Shown one piece after another: positions 36,861 to 49,605 of a DNA stretch of 64,000 nt. The stretch covers positions 3,706,015 through 3,770,014 of the forward strand of contig JADCRB010000018.1 in NCBI GenBank assembly GCA_021464245.1, in the 5' to 3' direction. The notes under the pieces are model-generated. The model did not search any database and was not told the DNA's origin. It saw nothing but the letters and a program-made list of their open reading frames with translations. The position numbers and the translations under genes were made by a program. How positions within the stretch are numbered: the stretch's first letter is position 1; every line of letters begins with the position of its first letter. Source of the DNA: Carallia brachiata (taxonomy: Eukaryota; Streptophyta; Magnoliopsida; Malpighiales; Rhizophoraceae).

Positions 36861-39800
36861 GTTTAGATAACAACAAAATAACAAAAAAAAAAGTGATATA
36901 CGTCGTTTAATGATTGAATTTTTTTTAAAAAAAAATAAATTATTAAATATTATTAAATAAAATATATATTTAATTTATAGTATATGAAATTAAATTGTAT
37001 AATAAAATTTACGTAAATATCAAAAACCTACGTTACAGTAATACGGTCAAATAGCATTAAATACTGTCAGAATTTTGTTTAGTGCTCCCATCAATTGTTT
37101 GTCCTTATTTAGACCAATGAGGATTTGGGTTAGAACCAATGTCCTTAATCTTATTAATCATCTTCAGCCAAAAGGGCACTTGAATTCTAATATCAGTGAG
37201 AATTTATTAACAAAAATAAAATTAGTTGTTGAGAACAATTAATTATGCTATAGAAAACAACATAATCAAGGGCCAATTAACAGTGTAGAATAGGGTGATT
37301 GAGCATTTAGTTTCATTTGGTAGCAGATTTTATCTCTAGGTCATGTACTTCTGCACCAACAATCAAGGTTCCAATCGTTTTATGGTAGCAAGGGGCGAGC
37401 ACGAGTCACTCACTCTTCCTTGAAACAAGTGGGAGTCACGATCATGATAAAGATTGTGGTAACTGTGATAAAAATGAAGTAAATACTCAACATAAACGGT
37501 AATCAAACCAAAAACTATACACTTGGATGCACATCAATAATAAACAACATCAATACCTTATTTTCGTATTAGTTAAGTATTCAAAGTAATGATAATGTTG
37601 TCTTTACAATTGCTAGAACGTCACCATAGAGATAGTAATTTCGCAAAAGTGTCATTCAAGAGACACTCCAATTATCAATAATTTAGATATCTGCTTTCAA
37701 TATTTTTACTTTTAATTTAAAAAAAAAAATAGATTTATAGAAAGAAGGAAAATTCCTATACTGTGGAGCTTACAGGGAGTGCGAACGCCAGATTCCTAAG
37801 ATTGCATGGTAAATTTTTATGATAATATTAAATGGACACACAATGGACACACAGTAATATATATTATAAGATTGTAAAAAAACATTAAATTAAAAAAGTA
37901 ATTAAATATTATTAAATAAATTACGTATTTTATTTTATGCGTGTTCCTTCTCACATGTTGAAGTAATTAATCTCAAAAGGTATTAGCACTCCCATTTTAA
38001 CTTTAAATACAGGAGCGTGAGATTACTAAGCATTTAATTAAAAGAAAAGTAAGTATTTGTGTAATAATAAATATAAAGTTAATATGTGGAGATTTAGATA
38101 GTTAAATTATAAAAAATATATTAAATAAAAATAATAAATAGATTAATTACATATTTTTTATGTATCACCGAAGAAAATAGTGGTACCTTTTAATTAATTT
38201 TAATGCACTTAAACGGGAAAATTAAATGAAAGCACATTTAATGCTACTGCAAATTGAATGCTAATGCATATTAAAGTTAAAAGCTGAAACTTTTGTAATT
38301 TTTCTCTCTTAATCTTATTAATGATACGAAAAAACATTTTTGGTTGTATCTTAAATGATTATTTTGCCGTTGTCAATATATAATACAATAGATAAATTAT
38401 ATTATATGTAGAGAAATTAAAAAGAAATTTATGATATATTAAAAAAATTATACGACACCAATCGTTTTTTTTTAAAAAAAATTATTGATTAATTATTTAT
38501 ATCGTATAATTTTCTTTGATATGTAGTATAATTTTTTTTCTAATTCTTCAACCATGTAATATAATTTGTTTGTTATATTGTGTATGTAGTCACGAAATAA
38601 CTACTTAAGAGATAATTATGTATAAGTGCTCTTCATGATATTCTTGAAGTTACATTTATAGTTTCAGCGATAATATCTAAAAATTTATATTTGATACAGT
38701 ACAAAAACGAGAAGACACGGGCTGATATTAAGTAAGGACATCGTAGTTGCCTTTTAGTCTCAATTTATAAATATAATAATTGATATATTTATAATTTATT
38801 TTTTTTTTCAAAAATGTATTAAGTAAGCAAAATCCACATATTCTACTTCCTACTTAATAGGGTACGAAAGCGTGGAAAAAAAGTAATCAAAGGTCAATAT
38901 TCAATTGATCTTTCATTCGGTCAAAAAAACAAATGATCTTTAATAGTGGATCTGAAATCTACGACAAAAAATAACAAGTCTCTAAAAAGAACGTTTCATT
39001 AATAATTAATTTAATACTACAAAAAATAATTGATCTAAATATTCTTGATTAAAAAAAATCAAAGCATTATTTATAGTAACTTAGTATTTAGCGACTAGGC
39101 GACTAGTGAGATGGTAAAAAGTACAATAAGGTAAATTTAACATAGTTTAAATAGTTGACAATAGTAACTATTAATTGTAAGATTTAAAATTCAAACTTTA
39201 AAAATGTCTATAGACATCATTGTAAAAAAAAAAAAAAAAAAACTTTTCAATTTAATTTTAGATCACTATAGTTTAAAATTCATTCTCAAAACACACGGGC
39301 TATTATTCCATCTAGCTAGGTGGAGGTGGGTGATATTGTACCTATCCGTAATCTAAGAAATTCAGTACATTAAATAGATTCATCAATGGATTAACGAAAG
39401 TGTAAGGTCAAATTTGACCACATTTAAAGTTATTTCGAATTGAGAGTTCAATTTAGATATGATTGAGCGTAGGTATCGCAAAGTTTCTCCCCCTAACGCT
39501 AACGGGAATATGGTCAATGGGGATTGACCATATCAATTAGAGGATCTGGAATTTTCTAAATTCAAATAGGATAGTTTTCATGGTCTCCACCCTAACTTTG
39601 GATTTGTTGCTCCAATTTAATACTTTACCCTTTTTTTTTTTTTTAATTATCTGTAGTAAAAATAATAACTCATCTTTAGAGATGTGACAAGCAAAAAGGA
39701 GAACTAAAATTCAAATATCAGCCTTTTTTTAGTAGAAGAAGGCCTACCCTTTTCAACACGTTATCTAAACTGAATCCTAAAATAATGTTAAATGTTTAAT

Positions 39801-40660
39801 TAAGCTCAATTTTGGGAGTATGATGGTTGAGAACAGGTGGAATCAACCCTAGCAGGGACAGAAAGTGTCTAAGCCCTTGCAAGGTTGAATCAAGCGTGCT
39901 AATCGGAAAAGTAATTGATAGGTGTTATTTAGCTTTATTTTTTTTATTTGAAAGTATGCAATAATTGTAATTCAATTTTTTTTTTATCATAAGAATATGT
40001 AAGTAGTAGTGATACCTACAAGTTTGTTAGAAAAATTTGCTCTAACCTCTTATCTAAGATGAGCCAGCAATTTACATCGAACCCACAATACATCAAATCT
40101 CATAGTACCGAATAAATGTCACTAAATTATTCGTAATTTTAAAAAATTCAAAATAAATTTTGTTTCATCTATTGCTCTTAACAGTGCTCATATCCTAATA
40201 TTTTTCACTCACAACTCAACCCTGGTGGTCCACCGGTCAATATATGATGAGCAAAAGGCGTAATTTAAGATTATGATGGGTTTGATATGATTTGAATAGA
40301 ATCAAATTCCTTTTACTTTCCACGACTCTCGATTATGCTCTGCCAAGCTTTAAACCTTTTTTTTTCTTCTTCCGCTGTTTTATTTTTTTTTTCTTTAATT
40401 GACTCTAACTGGTTCTCAGATTCATAGTCTTTAACTCTAAAAATAACTCTAGTATCAATTGAGATATTATTCGTTGGTCCGCTCTTTCATTATTCACAAT
40501 GCAAGCCTAACCATGTTAATTAAGGGTCTCTCCGTTCCTATGAGTTATGGGACAACATACCTTTGTTCTCTAAAAATCCATGTCTCCCCTTCATTAATCA
40601 GTAACAGACTAATAATTGACTCTTATTCGGTTCAAAAAAAAATCAGCTAAAGTATTTTAA
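36861..40660. other. Intergenic region, no gene seen
   Basis: AT-rich, with long A and T runs. A possible SINE-like patch lies near 39110-39240: a tRNA-promoter-like segment followed by about 18 A residues at 39223. No coding region is recognisable until the isolated dioxygenase exon at 40683. Confidence 0.45.
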
Positions 40661-40682
40661 TCATTGCATTGCAGTTGTCGGG

Positions 40683-40841
40683 AAGGAGAAAAGGTATACT
40701 TGTGGATTTATTTTTGGCTGCAAATTGGACAACGAATTAAAAGCCCCAGAAGTGCTAGTGAATGGAGAGCATCCCGAGTTATGTAAGACTTACAAATTGG
40801 ATGATTTCATTGCATTCAAGCATACAGTAGAGACGAAATGA
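40683..40841 (+). pseudogene. Isolated last exon of an AOP-like dioxygenase
   Basis: Fifty-three codons, from KEKRYTCGFIFG to a TGA at 40839-40841, match the second half of exon 3 of the AOP-like units: R-Y-T at the cofactor-binding site, then KAPEVLVNGEHPEL, then YKLDDFIAFKHTVETK. The earlier part of the exon and exons 1 and 2 are not visible upstream. It is a remnant of a fifth array member that lost its 5' part by deletion. Confidence 0.75.
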
Positions 40842-42748
40842 AGACCCAAATTGTAGTTTTTCTATTACCTAAGATGGTAATTTAGTGATAATTTTATACC
40901 TTTTTCTCCTTCTTGACTTTGGTTTAAGTTCTCTCAATTCCATTGCCCCGATAAATAAGATTTATATGTTAGGAGCATAGTATTAAATTCACGATTCATT
41001 AATATTATAGTTGGTTATAAGGAAAGTCCACTTGAAACTATCAGTACTTTATGCTGAATTTGTTTCAATGAGAGTGTTTAAATGAGATATTCAAACAGAG
41101 AATACTTTAATATGACTTATAAGTGCGATAATTAATATAATAGAGAATCACTTTTTTTTTTCCAAAAAAAAAAATGAAGTCCTTTTGTTGTGTCTGATGA
41201 TTGGCTATAGGCCTACTATGTGAGCACCGATGGCTTGGCGTTATAGCTCTTTAAGATTTAGTTGAGGCTCTTGGTCATTAGATTAAATTAAAAACACTCG
41301 CGGGACATATAAATGATGGAAAAAAAAAATTAATTAAGTAATGTCGAAATGGTGATAAAACAAAAAAGGTGAGTTTAAAAGAGAGAAATATAAAGAAATT
41401 GTGTTATTTTATTAATTGTGTTAAAGTTGTTTCCATTGCTTCCTAAATAAAAAAAAAACCAAAAACAATGTGTGTTTGCTCGTATTAAATGCATTGATTT
41501 TCTGTAATTTAATTTTTTTGTATTTTACTCCCTTATAAATTTTATTTAGATATTATATTATTTGCAGTTTTCAATTTTTACAATTCAATTATTCTCCTAA
41601 TAATAATTTATTAAATCTATTAATATAAATTACCTATAACTACATTATTTTATAATCATAGAAACTTCAACATATCTTCACATAGAACTTGACCATGCAT
41701 ATTATTTCAAACACCTTTATAACAATATAAGCATTACACTGAAAATAGTGATAACTGTGAAAGATATAATATAATATATAAGTTAGATACATACTGAAAT
41801 TCAATTGGAGAGATGTATGACACATTTTTATAATTTTGGCAAGACAAATAAAACTTAATAATTACAAAAAGATGTAATTTCAATCAATTTCGATTAATAG
41901 ATTTAATAGAATCTTCACTAGGAGGTAAATTACAAAGATTAAAAACTACAAAGAAATTTAATATTTAAATTAAAATTATAAAAAAATAAAACGCAAAATA
42001 ATCGAATTATAAAAAGAAATGCATTTAACCCGTGTTTGCACTAAAAACAAATTCAAATGCACTTTGAGATTTTTCCAAAAAGAAGTTCAAGTTTACAGCT
42101 TCTATTGAGTGCTTCTCTATTGTTTCAACATCACTCTTATGCTAAGGACGCAACAATAGTTAACAGTGGTAGATGTATTTGTTGTCTAATGGAGACATGT
42201 GCCCCACTGGCAATTGAGAAAACTTGAGACTTACTAGAAATTTTTTAAATTATTTTATTAAAAAAATTGTTTGTCCCATCCCGCTAAAAAAAGGTTGTTA
42301 CTCCCACTAACTTTATAAATTAAAGATAAAAAGAATTTTTTTTATTAGATAGATAAATATAATCTATAAAATTTTTATAAAATTTTTATAAAATCAAATT
42401 ATTGAAGTTTTCTTTATGCTTTTCTTAAACTAAGCTAGCTATCTAATCATTAAACATTCAAAATAAAATAAATGACAATAAATCTTTTATTTGTTTTGAA
42501 CTTACTATTCAACTACACAGACAGTTTTTCTTTTTTATGTAATACTTTTTTCAGTTCAAAATGTTCATCGTGGGCTTATTTTTAATTTAAAAATATTAAT
42601 CTAATTTGATTTGAAGTGATATAAGTTATATGATTAAATTTAAAAAAAATAAAAAAATAATTAGATTACCACAAATACTGTTGATAAGATTATTTAATTA
42701 CCTTGAAATCATCTAAATAAAATCATTTAATTTTATTTTTTAAAAAAA
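40842..42748. other. Intergenic region, no gene seen
   Basis: AT-rich and low in complexity. No coding, RNA or repeat unit could be recognised with confidence. Confidence 0.45.
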
Positions 42749-44179
42749 GATAAATATAAAAAAAAATTATTATCTTTACGTTATATAACAAATCTAACCC
42801 ATCTTTTAAAAAGTAATAAATTTAACACAACTAAATTGTTTTGTAACAAATCTATCACATCGTCACGTGTCACTAACAAAATCCGTTAATATGCATACGT
42901 GATACTTCTACTTGTGAATAATTGATCACGTGATGTGTTACGTATTATTTAATTTAAAATTAATTAAAAAATAAATAAAGAAAACTAAAAAATATTTCAA
43001 AATTTTTTGAAAATTCTCTCTCTCTGTCTCTCTCTCTCTCTCTCTCCTTTTCTTTCCAGTTCTCCTCTTCTCACACGAACCCAACGCCCTCCTACCTCTT
43101 ACAAAGACTAATTGCGCAATTCCAATTTGTTGTGAAATTGGACCACCCCTTTGAGTTCCTGGATTTGGATCCCCCCTTCTGTCGAGAGCTACCATGGCGC
43201 CCCCTCGCCAGGCCACCCTATCCTCTTCGTGAGAACCGTAGGGACTGTGTCAATGTTGTATATTGACTACCAGGAGCACTCATAACAGGACCATTAAGCC
43301 GCTTGCTGTTGCGAGAACTGTCCGAATTGCTGGACTCTGGACGCCCCTATGCTAGATGACCTTGTCTCCAGATGGTCTGCCATGTTCCTCATGTCCTGGC
43401 CAAAAATTGCGCTGTAATACAGAACAACAACAAATTAGGAGACCCAGGTCAATGCAATTGCTGGAAAACAAGCAATCATTGAAGAAAAAAAAAAGCCAGA
43501 CTGTTAAATCTTCTTTTTTTTATTTTTTTTCTTATTTCTTCTCAAAATCAAATATCCCCCAATTTTATTTTGGATTTTTAAAGTCAAATCTCAACCCAGA
43601 CACATAAACACACTCCTTTTTTCTTCTCGAATTTTGCTATATTGTTTCCTTGAATTCTTTTCTTGTCGCGTTTTTTTGGTTGGGAGCGTTTGACAGCTGA
43701 GCCAATTCTTGGTGGGTCGTCTTCTTTGATTCTATCTTCAATGGCTGAAACTGTTGATGGGTCATCGCCATCTTCGCCTACTGAGGATTTGGATGGTAAG
43801 TCATCGTTGTTGGCTCATCCCCATATCGAATTGGGTCTGCTCTGTGATCACAGATTGAACCGGTCGATGAAGAATCCATTGATAATCTACCGTCCAAAAC
43901 TGAACCGAAGAGAGGAGAGAGAATTTTCTAAAAATTTTGAAACATTTTTTTATTTTTATTTAATTTTTTTAATTAATTTTTTAATTAAAATGAGACGGAG
44001 AATATCACGCGCTCAATTATTTATACATAAATATGTTATGTGTATATATTAACGAATTAATTGATACTGCCTTAGATTTATTACAAAGTAATTCAATTAT
44101 ATTAAATTTATTATTGTTTAAAAGATGTACTGAAATTTGTTATTTACGTAAAAATAATAATTAATTTTTTATATCAATC
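42749..44179. mobile_element. Long-TIR element with gene-like interior (Pack-MULE candidate)
   Basis: About 1.43 kb bounded by inverted repeats of roughly 270 bases (42749-43020 and 43911-44179). Read inward, both arms share, in order, gat(a/t)(a/g)atata, ttattat.tttacgt, aacaaat.t, catcttttaaa, aataaatttaa, a CT-rich inner end and ttcaaaattttt.gaaaattc. The interior is clearly GC-richer than the flanks and looks like captured gene pieces. On the minus strand near 43400-43190 there is a serine-rich frame (SSNSDSSRNSKRLNGP). On the plus strand a start at 43741 (MAETVDGSSPSSPTEDLDG) is followed by a gtaag donor at 43796. No transposase is present. Long TIRs enclosing host gene fragments are the mark of Pack-MULEs. 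I could not confirm a 9-base target duplication. Confidence 0.55.
43741..43800 (+). pseudogene. Probable captured first-exon fragment inside the long-TIR element
   Basis: An ATG opens a short frame rich in Ser, Pro, Asp and Glu, followed by a consensus splice donor at 43796. The base composition differs from the TIR arms. It looks like the 5' end of a host gene but I do not recognise which one. Reading through the donor, the frame stays open into the right TIR (to 44052), which would be a chimera rather than a native protein. Confidence 0.4.
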
Positions 44180-45570
44180 TTAAAAAAAATGATATTATGA
44201 ATACATTTATCACATTTAAAATAAATTTTAGATCAACAACTGATAGCAAACATAGTTTTAGTTGTGTTCTCCAGCTTCAATTTTTTCCTCATATCTGGTC
44301 CCCGTTGCACCACTAACTCCGAATAATAAAACATGAAAACATCACCATTAAACTAAATAATGGAGTATATAATAATAATTTGGTTGATTTCGTCCAAGTC
44401 ATGCTTTTATTAATGCATCTGAGACTTACAAGTGACAATGCTTTATTTAATGGGCTACGCCAGATGGCTAATTATTTGGCCAGTAGTGGACCCATACTCT
44501 TTTTTCTTTTTTTTTTTAATTAAAATTGAGATTTTAAATATATTTAATATTATTTTAAATATATTTAATATTATTTTAGATTATGATTTTTTTAAAATTA
44601 TGAAATTTTTATTTTTGTGCTAATAGAGTATAGCTCTTGTTTGGCCCCCTTAGTTCGGCCATTTACTTTTTTCGTTATTTAATTTAAGCATGGAAGTGAT
44701 GGCAGTCGCACCATATAAGCCATAAAAATTTGGCTCATCCTTATCTTAACATGATCTTTGTCTCAGGATATTTTTGGTTTAATTACAAACATAATGATTA
44801 ACATATTGGGTTGATAAGTCAGTATTTTTTTCAGACTCGATATGATAATTACAATAAATACAGTTTTATTATTTTTACAGATTTTCAAAAATAAAGTTGT
44901 GTTTTTACCGGTAACTAATGATGTCCGTAACAAATAGAATTCAGAAAAAATTTTTATTCGATAAATTATGATAAAATTTATTATTTTTAGAAACCTAAGG
45001 AAATAAAGTCGCAAATGTATCAATAATGATTGATGGTTTGGTTATTGTGTGTTCGGCGGCACATGTGCACAATTTTCCACCAATTAATTTATAGGTTTTA
45101 TTTTTTATTTTTAACATGGTTAATTAAGATATTTTATTGATATTTTTTAATTTTATATTTAAATTTAAGTGATTTTGTTTGTTTTTGTTACCTTTCAACC
45201 TCCCCTATAACTAAAAACGAAATTATGTTTTTTAACATTACAGTTAATGGATCCTAAATCTAATCGTGAGATCTACGACTTTTTAAGTACAAATTAATGT
45301 TACTAAAAAAAAAGGGTATAAATTAATGACTGAAAAGTTTGTCCCATCTATTCGCTTATAAATTTTCTCAAAGTCTAATATCAGGGCTAATTTAATAAAC
45401 AAGTTCATTTAATAAATGAGTAAAAGATACATTTAAACATGTAAATAATTTGTTTAAAAATTATTTGAAACTCGTTATACACAATCGTTAAAAAGCTTGT
45501 TTAATATATTATTCAAATATATTTGGTAAGTTTGTTCAAGACAGCTAAACAGCCTTTTTACATAATTAAT
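44180..45570. other. Intergenic region, no gene seen
   Basis: AT-rich. A near-perfect 24-base direct duplication built on 'atttaatattattttaaata' occurs at about 44540-44580. Nothing coding was recognised. Confidence 0.45.
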
Positions 45571-45577
45571 GACAAAA

Positions 45578-45960
45578 CTACGATACATTTAATTTTTCTC
45601 TAGACGAAAATCCTATTAGCATGTTAAAAATTCCTCGATTTCTCCCTACTGCGATCTTAGACAATGCATCTGCCAATTGAGTTGCACTTCTTCTCTTGTG
45701 GACAAATCTTACATCAAGATGATTGATGAATATTGCGGAGACATGATTAGGTGATAGGGCTGCAATCATATTTTTCCCAAGATGAAAGAAATTCAACATA
45801 CAACCTATTACCCTGTGATAAAAACCCTCTCAAATGTCGAAGTTGGAATTGTATCAATTAGATGCATAGTCTTGGTTTGAATCCCCTAAATAAATCTTAT
45901 AGTTAAAGTATGGGAAATTACAGTGGCGGAGTATCGTGCTAGCAATTCCAAAATTGACTT
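45578..45960 (-). mobile_element. Possible retroelement RNase H remnant
   Basis: The minus-strand frame includes LDVRFVHKRRSATQLADALS, which fits the end of an RNase H-like domain (v.fV.R..n..ADaLak). Upstream pieces of the same strand (for example YKIYLGDSNQD, in another frame) could be its earlier part. It is strongly diverged and without intact boundaries. Origin from a LINE or similar retroelement is inferred. Confidence 0.35.
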
Positions 45961-47520
45961 GAAAGAGATTTCTCATTAAAGGAACCAAAGACATGAATGA
46001 AGAAAAACAGAGAAAGAAGACTAATGGTATACTTTTATGAGGATGTGACAAGAACAATATTAGTAATTTAGGGCTCCAGTTATATTTGTAGAGGAGCAAT
46101 GTTCCTAAAATTCTTAATAAAACAGTTACATGTGACAAGAATTAATACTATTGATCATCTTTATCAACTGCACTTCACTGCAGACTTACAGACAAGGGAC
46201 TTGAAAATTTTGTTCTATGATTTCTATTTATTAATTATGTGACATTTGTATCAAGGCATAAAAAAAAAAAAAGTGTAATAATTGTACGGAATCTTTAAAT
46301 AAAATATTCTTGTTAGTGGTCCTTAATTCCGGTAATACCAGATAATGTTGATAATTAATGCCGTATAAGAGGATGTTTGTTTTGATTTGTTCAATAAATG
46401 CTAATTGATGTTCAAAAAATATGTGTCAATATACGTTAGATCAGATTGTCATTTTTTATTTATTTCCACCGTAATATCTTCAATATTATTTTCCAACTTG
46501 AAGAATTAATATTACATATTTGAGAAAGAAAAGAAAATGCCCAAAAATGGTCCCCCGGGAATCTTAGGCTAAATTTTTGTTTAATAATCGTCGAGGTAAC
46601 GCCAAAACTTGAACAAAATGTCGATGTCTAGGGAAATCATAAATCTAAAATTCTCCTCTAATTTATTTCCTATGGGTCCATTTTTTGGCTGTCGAATTAA
46701 CAAATGAAATAATTGTGAATTAATCATCTATAATCCAATTTTTTTAATACTGTATATTATTGCTTGATGCTGCAACTTCTTGCTCCACACACTCCAAATT
46801 AACATGCTATGGGTGATGAGTCACTTACTAACTAACTAAACATATTTTTAAATCTCATAAGCTTAGTTAATGTGCTTAAGTTGTATATATATAGCTCTAT
46901 TACAGTTTTTTTTAAATTTATGAATCAGTAAATGAATTTATATTAATAATTAAGTAGAAAGTGATACAAACAAAGGAGTATTATGAAAAAGACCTTTATA
47001 AAAGAAAGTTATAACAAAAGACTCAAAATCATACTGTGAAATCATAATTCTTTGATACAACTTGCTTAGTTAAGACATCGACGGTAGAGTTAGTTATCCT
47101 GTTAATATGCACAAACAAACACACAATCTGCTATAAAAAGAAGATATCTCTTAATGGAGGTAAAAATATCTCTAAGCATTAAAGGTCTTTAAGTTTCACT
47201 AGTCATCCAAGAGTAATTTGACAGTTTATTAATATATTAGAGAGATATTATTGGATGAATGCATATTTTCTTAATTAGTAAATTCAAATGATTGCACGAT
47301 TTATAGTTTATAATTTTTACTTTTTGGCCTAAAAATTTATATAATATATTTTTTCATATGAATACTTGTATCATGTTTCATTACACGCTTAACCTCAAAG
47401 GCTTTCTTCAGAAAATAATAATAATCGAAAAATAGAAACACAAGCATGCAAGAAACAGCTTAAAAGGGGAAGGACACCCACAGACACCCACACAAGGCTT
47501 CATCAAAACACCAAAAGCAA
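45961..47520. other. Intergenic region upstream of dioxygenase unit 5
   Basis: AT-rich with no coding region recognised. The last part is the promoter of the gene at 47588. A TATA-like ctatttat lies near 47529, about 59 bases before its start codon. Confidence 0.4.
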
Positions 47521-47587
47521 TTGCCTCAACTATTTATCCCTCTTGAAGCAAACCCAACCGAAATAAAAAATAAAAAATAATCAAGAA

Positions 47588-49605
47588 ATGGGCTCAGAGG
47601 CTGATCATCTCAAACTTCCAGTTATAGACTTCTCTAAGCCAGACCTAAATCCAGGCGCCCCAGAATGGGATTCAGTGAAATCCCAAGTTCGTAGAGCACT
47701 TGAAGACTATGGCTGCTTTGAGGCCATGTTTGACAAGGTTCCGGTCGACCTGAGGAAGGCCATTTTTGGTTCTTTGAAGGAGCTTTTTGATCTCCCTTTG
47801 CAAACCAAGCTGCGCAATGTTTCCAGGAAACCATATCATGGATATGTTGGGCAATATCCTCAAGTGCCATTATACGAGAGCGTGGGCATCGATGATGCCA
47901 ATATTTCTGAAAAGGTCGATGACTTGGCCAATCTGTTATGGCCTAATGGGAACCAAAGTTTTAGGTTTGCATCTTCTCCAACATTTTCTTGTGTGGTACT
48001 ATTATTATGTTTTGTGTGCTCGTTTTAAGCTAGTTCTAAAATTGGAGTGCCAAACCAAAAACAACTTACCCACCTTCCAAATTGAACGTTTCTATAGTTA
48101 ACTTTTACATGGTTAAGTTATTAACACTCCAAAACGGACAGCTCACTTAGAAAAAGTTAAATGTAATCATTATAGAGTAATCTTATTGTTACATTAAGAT
48201 TCTTCTTTTTCTGTATTTTGTAATGATTTTATAAATCTTCCCTTGGCTTTTATAATTGTAGCAATATGTTTCTTCCTAATCAGCAACTAATTTCGGCAGC
48301 AAAACAATTCAGTCTTTCTCTGAGAAGCTGTCAGAGTTAGACCAAATAGTAAGGAGGATGATAGTCGAGAGTCTGGGACTGGACAAGTACTTGGATGAAC
48401 ACATGAACTCTACAAATTACCTTCTCAGAGTTATGAAATATAAAGGCCCAAAAACCACCGAGACAAAATTGGGCCTCACTGCACACACTGACAAAAACAT
48501 TGTTACAATTTTGTACCAAAATGAAGTTGCTGGGTTAGAGGTACAGGCCAAAGATGGGCACTGGTTGGCTTTGAAGCCATCACCGGACTCTTTCATTGTC
48601 ATGATTGGAGACTCTCTCATTGTAAGTTCTTCCCTTTCCCATGCTTTTAATTTATTCTTATATATATATATATATATATACATATATATAACACCCTTAA
48701 ATTATTAATGAAAATTGCTTATCGAATAACAATTTTAAGCTTATTCTAGATCTGAAGAGCTAAAGAGCATAATCTCTTACCCGGTAAATATCAAGCCCGA
48801 TAAATTTTATCAATTTAATTACCTTATAACTTAAACTTTTAAATTAACATGAGGTTTCCTGACGTACCATCAAAACCTTATTTATCTCCCTTGTCTGCAT
48901 TTGACCGATTTTATTCCAATTTGACTTTAACAATGAGTGATATTGAATTTAATTTTTAGAATAGGTTAAACAGTTTTTTGATATGATATCCAAATTATTT
49001 AGACACATAATGATGTTTTCAAGTAGAATTGTAAATTTTGATACATGGTGATTAGAACATATGTGTTATCCATTTTTTCAGCCTAATAGGTTGAAGAGAT
49101 TTCGAATTTGACTCACTTTTAACTTACTTATGATTTTACGCGACATAATAAGTGTGGTCTACTTAAAATAAAAAATAAAAAATATATATTTGTATCTTTA
49201 AGATTATGAATAAGTAAAATTAACAAGTACTTCAAGTTTAATATAGGAGTTATTATTGGAAACTAACTCAGATAGCTTAAATTTTTGGGTTGAATTGTTT
49301 AATAACATAACTAAGATACATATACATGTTTTTTTTTTTTTTTCCTTTTTTGCAGGCATGGGCAAATGATCGACTTCACTCACCATATCATCGTGTCATG
49401 ATGACTGGAAATGAAGCAAGGTACTCCACTGGATTGTTTTCAATCCCAAAAGCTGGGTACATAATCAAGGCGCCAGAGGAGATGATTGATGAAAGACCAT
49501 CCCTTGCTGTTTAAGCCCTTTGATCACGTTGAGTTCCTCAGTTTCTACTACACTGAGGAAGGTCAGAGAGCTCAGTCTGCTCTGAAGGCTTATTGTGGTG
49601 TGTAA
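47588..49605 (+). CDS. AOP-like dioxygenase unit 5, late frameshift
   Basis: Exons 47588-47964, 48300-48621 and 49356 onward keep GT-AG borders and the array's exon pattern (377, 322). The N-terminus reads MGSEADHLKLPVIDFSKPDL. Iron ligands are His and Asp of AHTDKNI (near 48480) and His of PYHRVM. The cofactor motif EARYSTGLFS has the usual R-x-S. At about 49495 the frame shifts by one base: as read, translation ends at TAA 49512-49514, giving 285 residues. Similarity continues in the next frame (FKPFDHVEFLSFYY ... KAYCGV) to TAA at 49603-49605. The catalytic core is complete, so the gene is either intact with a consensus error or newly C-terminally truncated. Family chemistry is oxidation of small metabolites; the substrate is unknown. 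Confidence 0.8.
48660..48690. repeat. TA microsatellite in intron 2 of dioxygenase unit 5
   Basis: A near-perfect AT dinucleotide run interrupted by one c, about 40 bases after the splice donor. It is likely length-polymorphic. Confidence 0.75.

Noticed and set aside
42938..43216. A 92-codon minus-strand frame in the long-TIR element treated as a gene
   Set aside because: Its end runs through the CT-rich inner end and AT-rich arm of the inverted repeat (RERERETERE), so it is a chimera of element and captured sequence.
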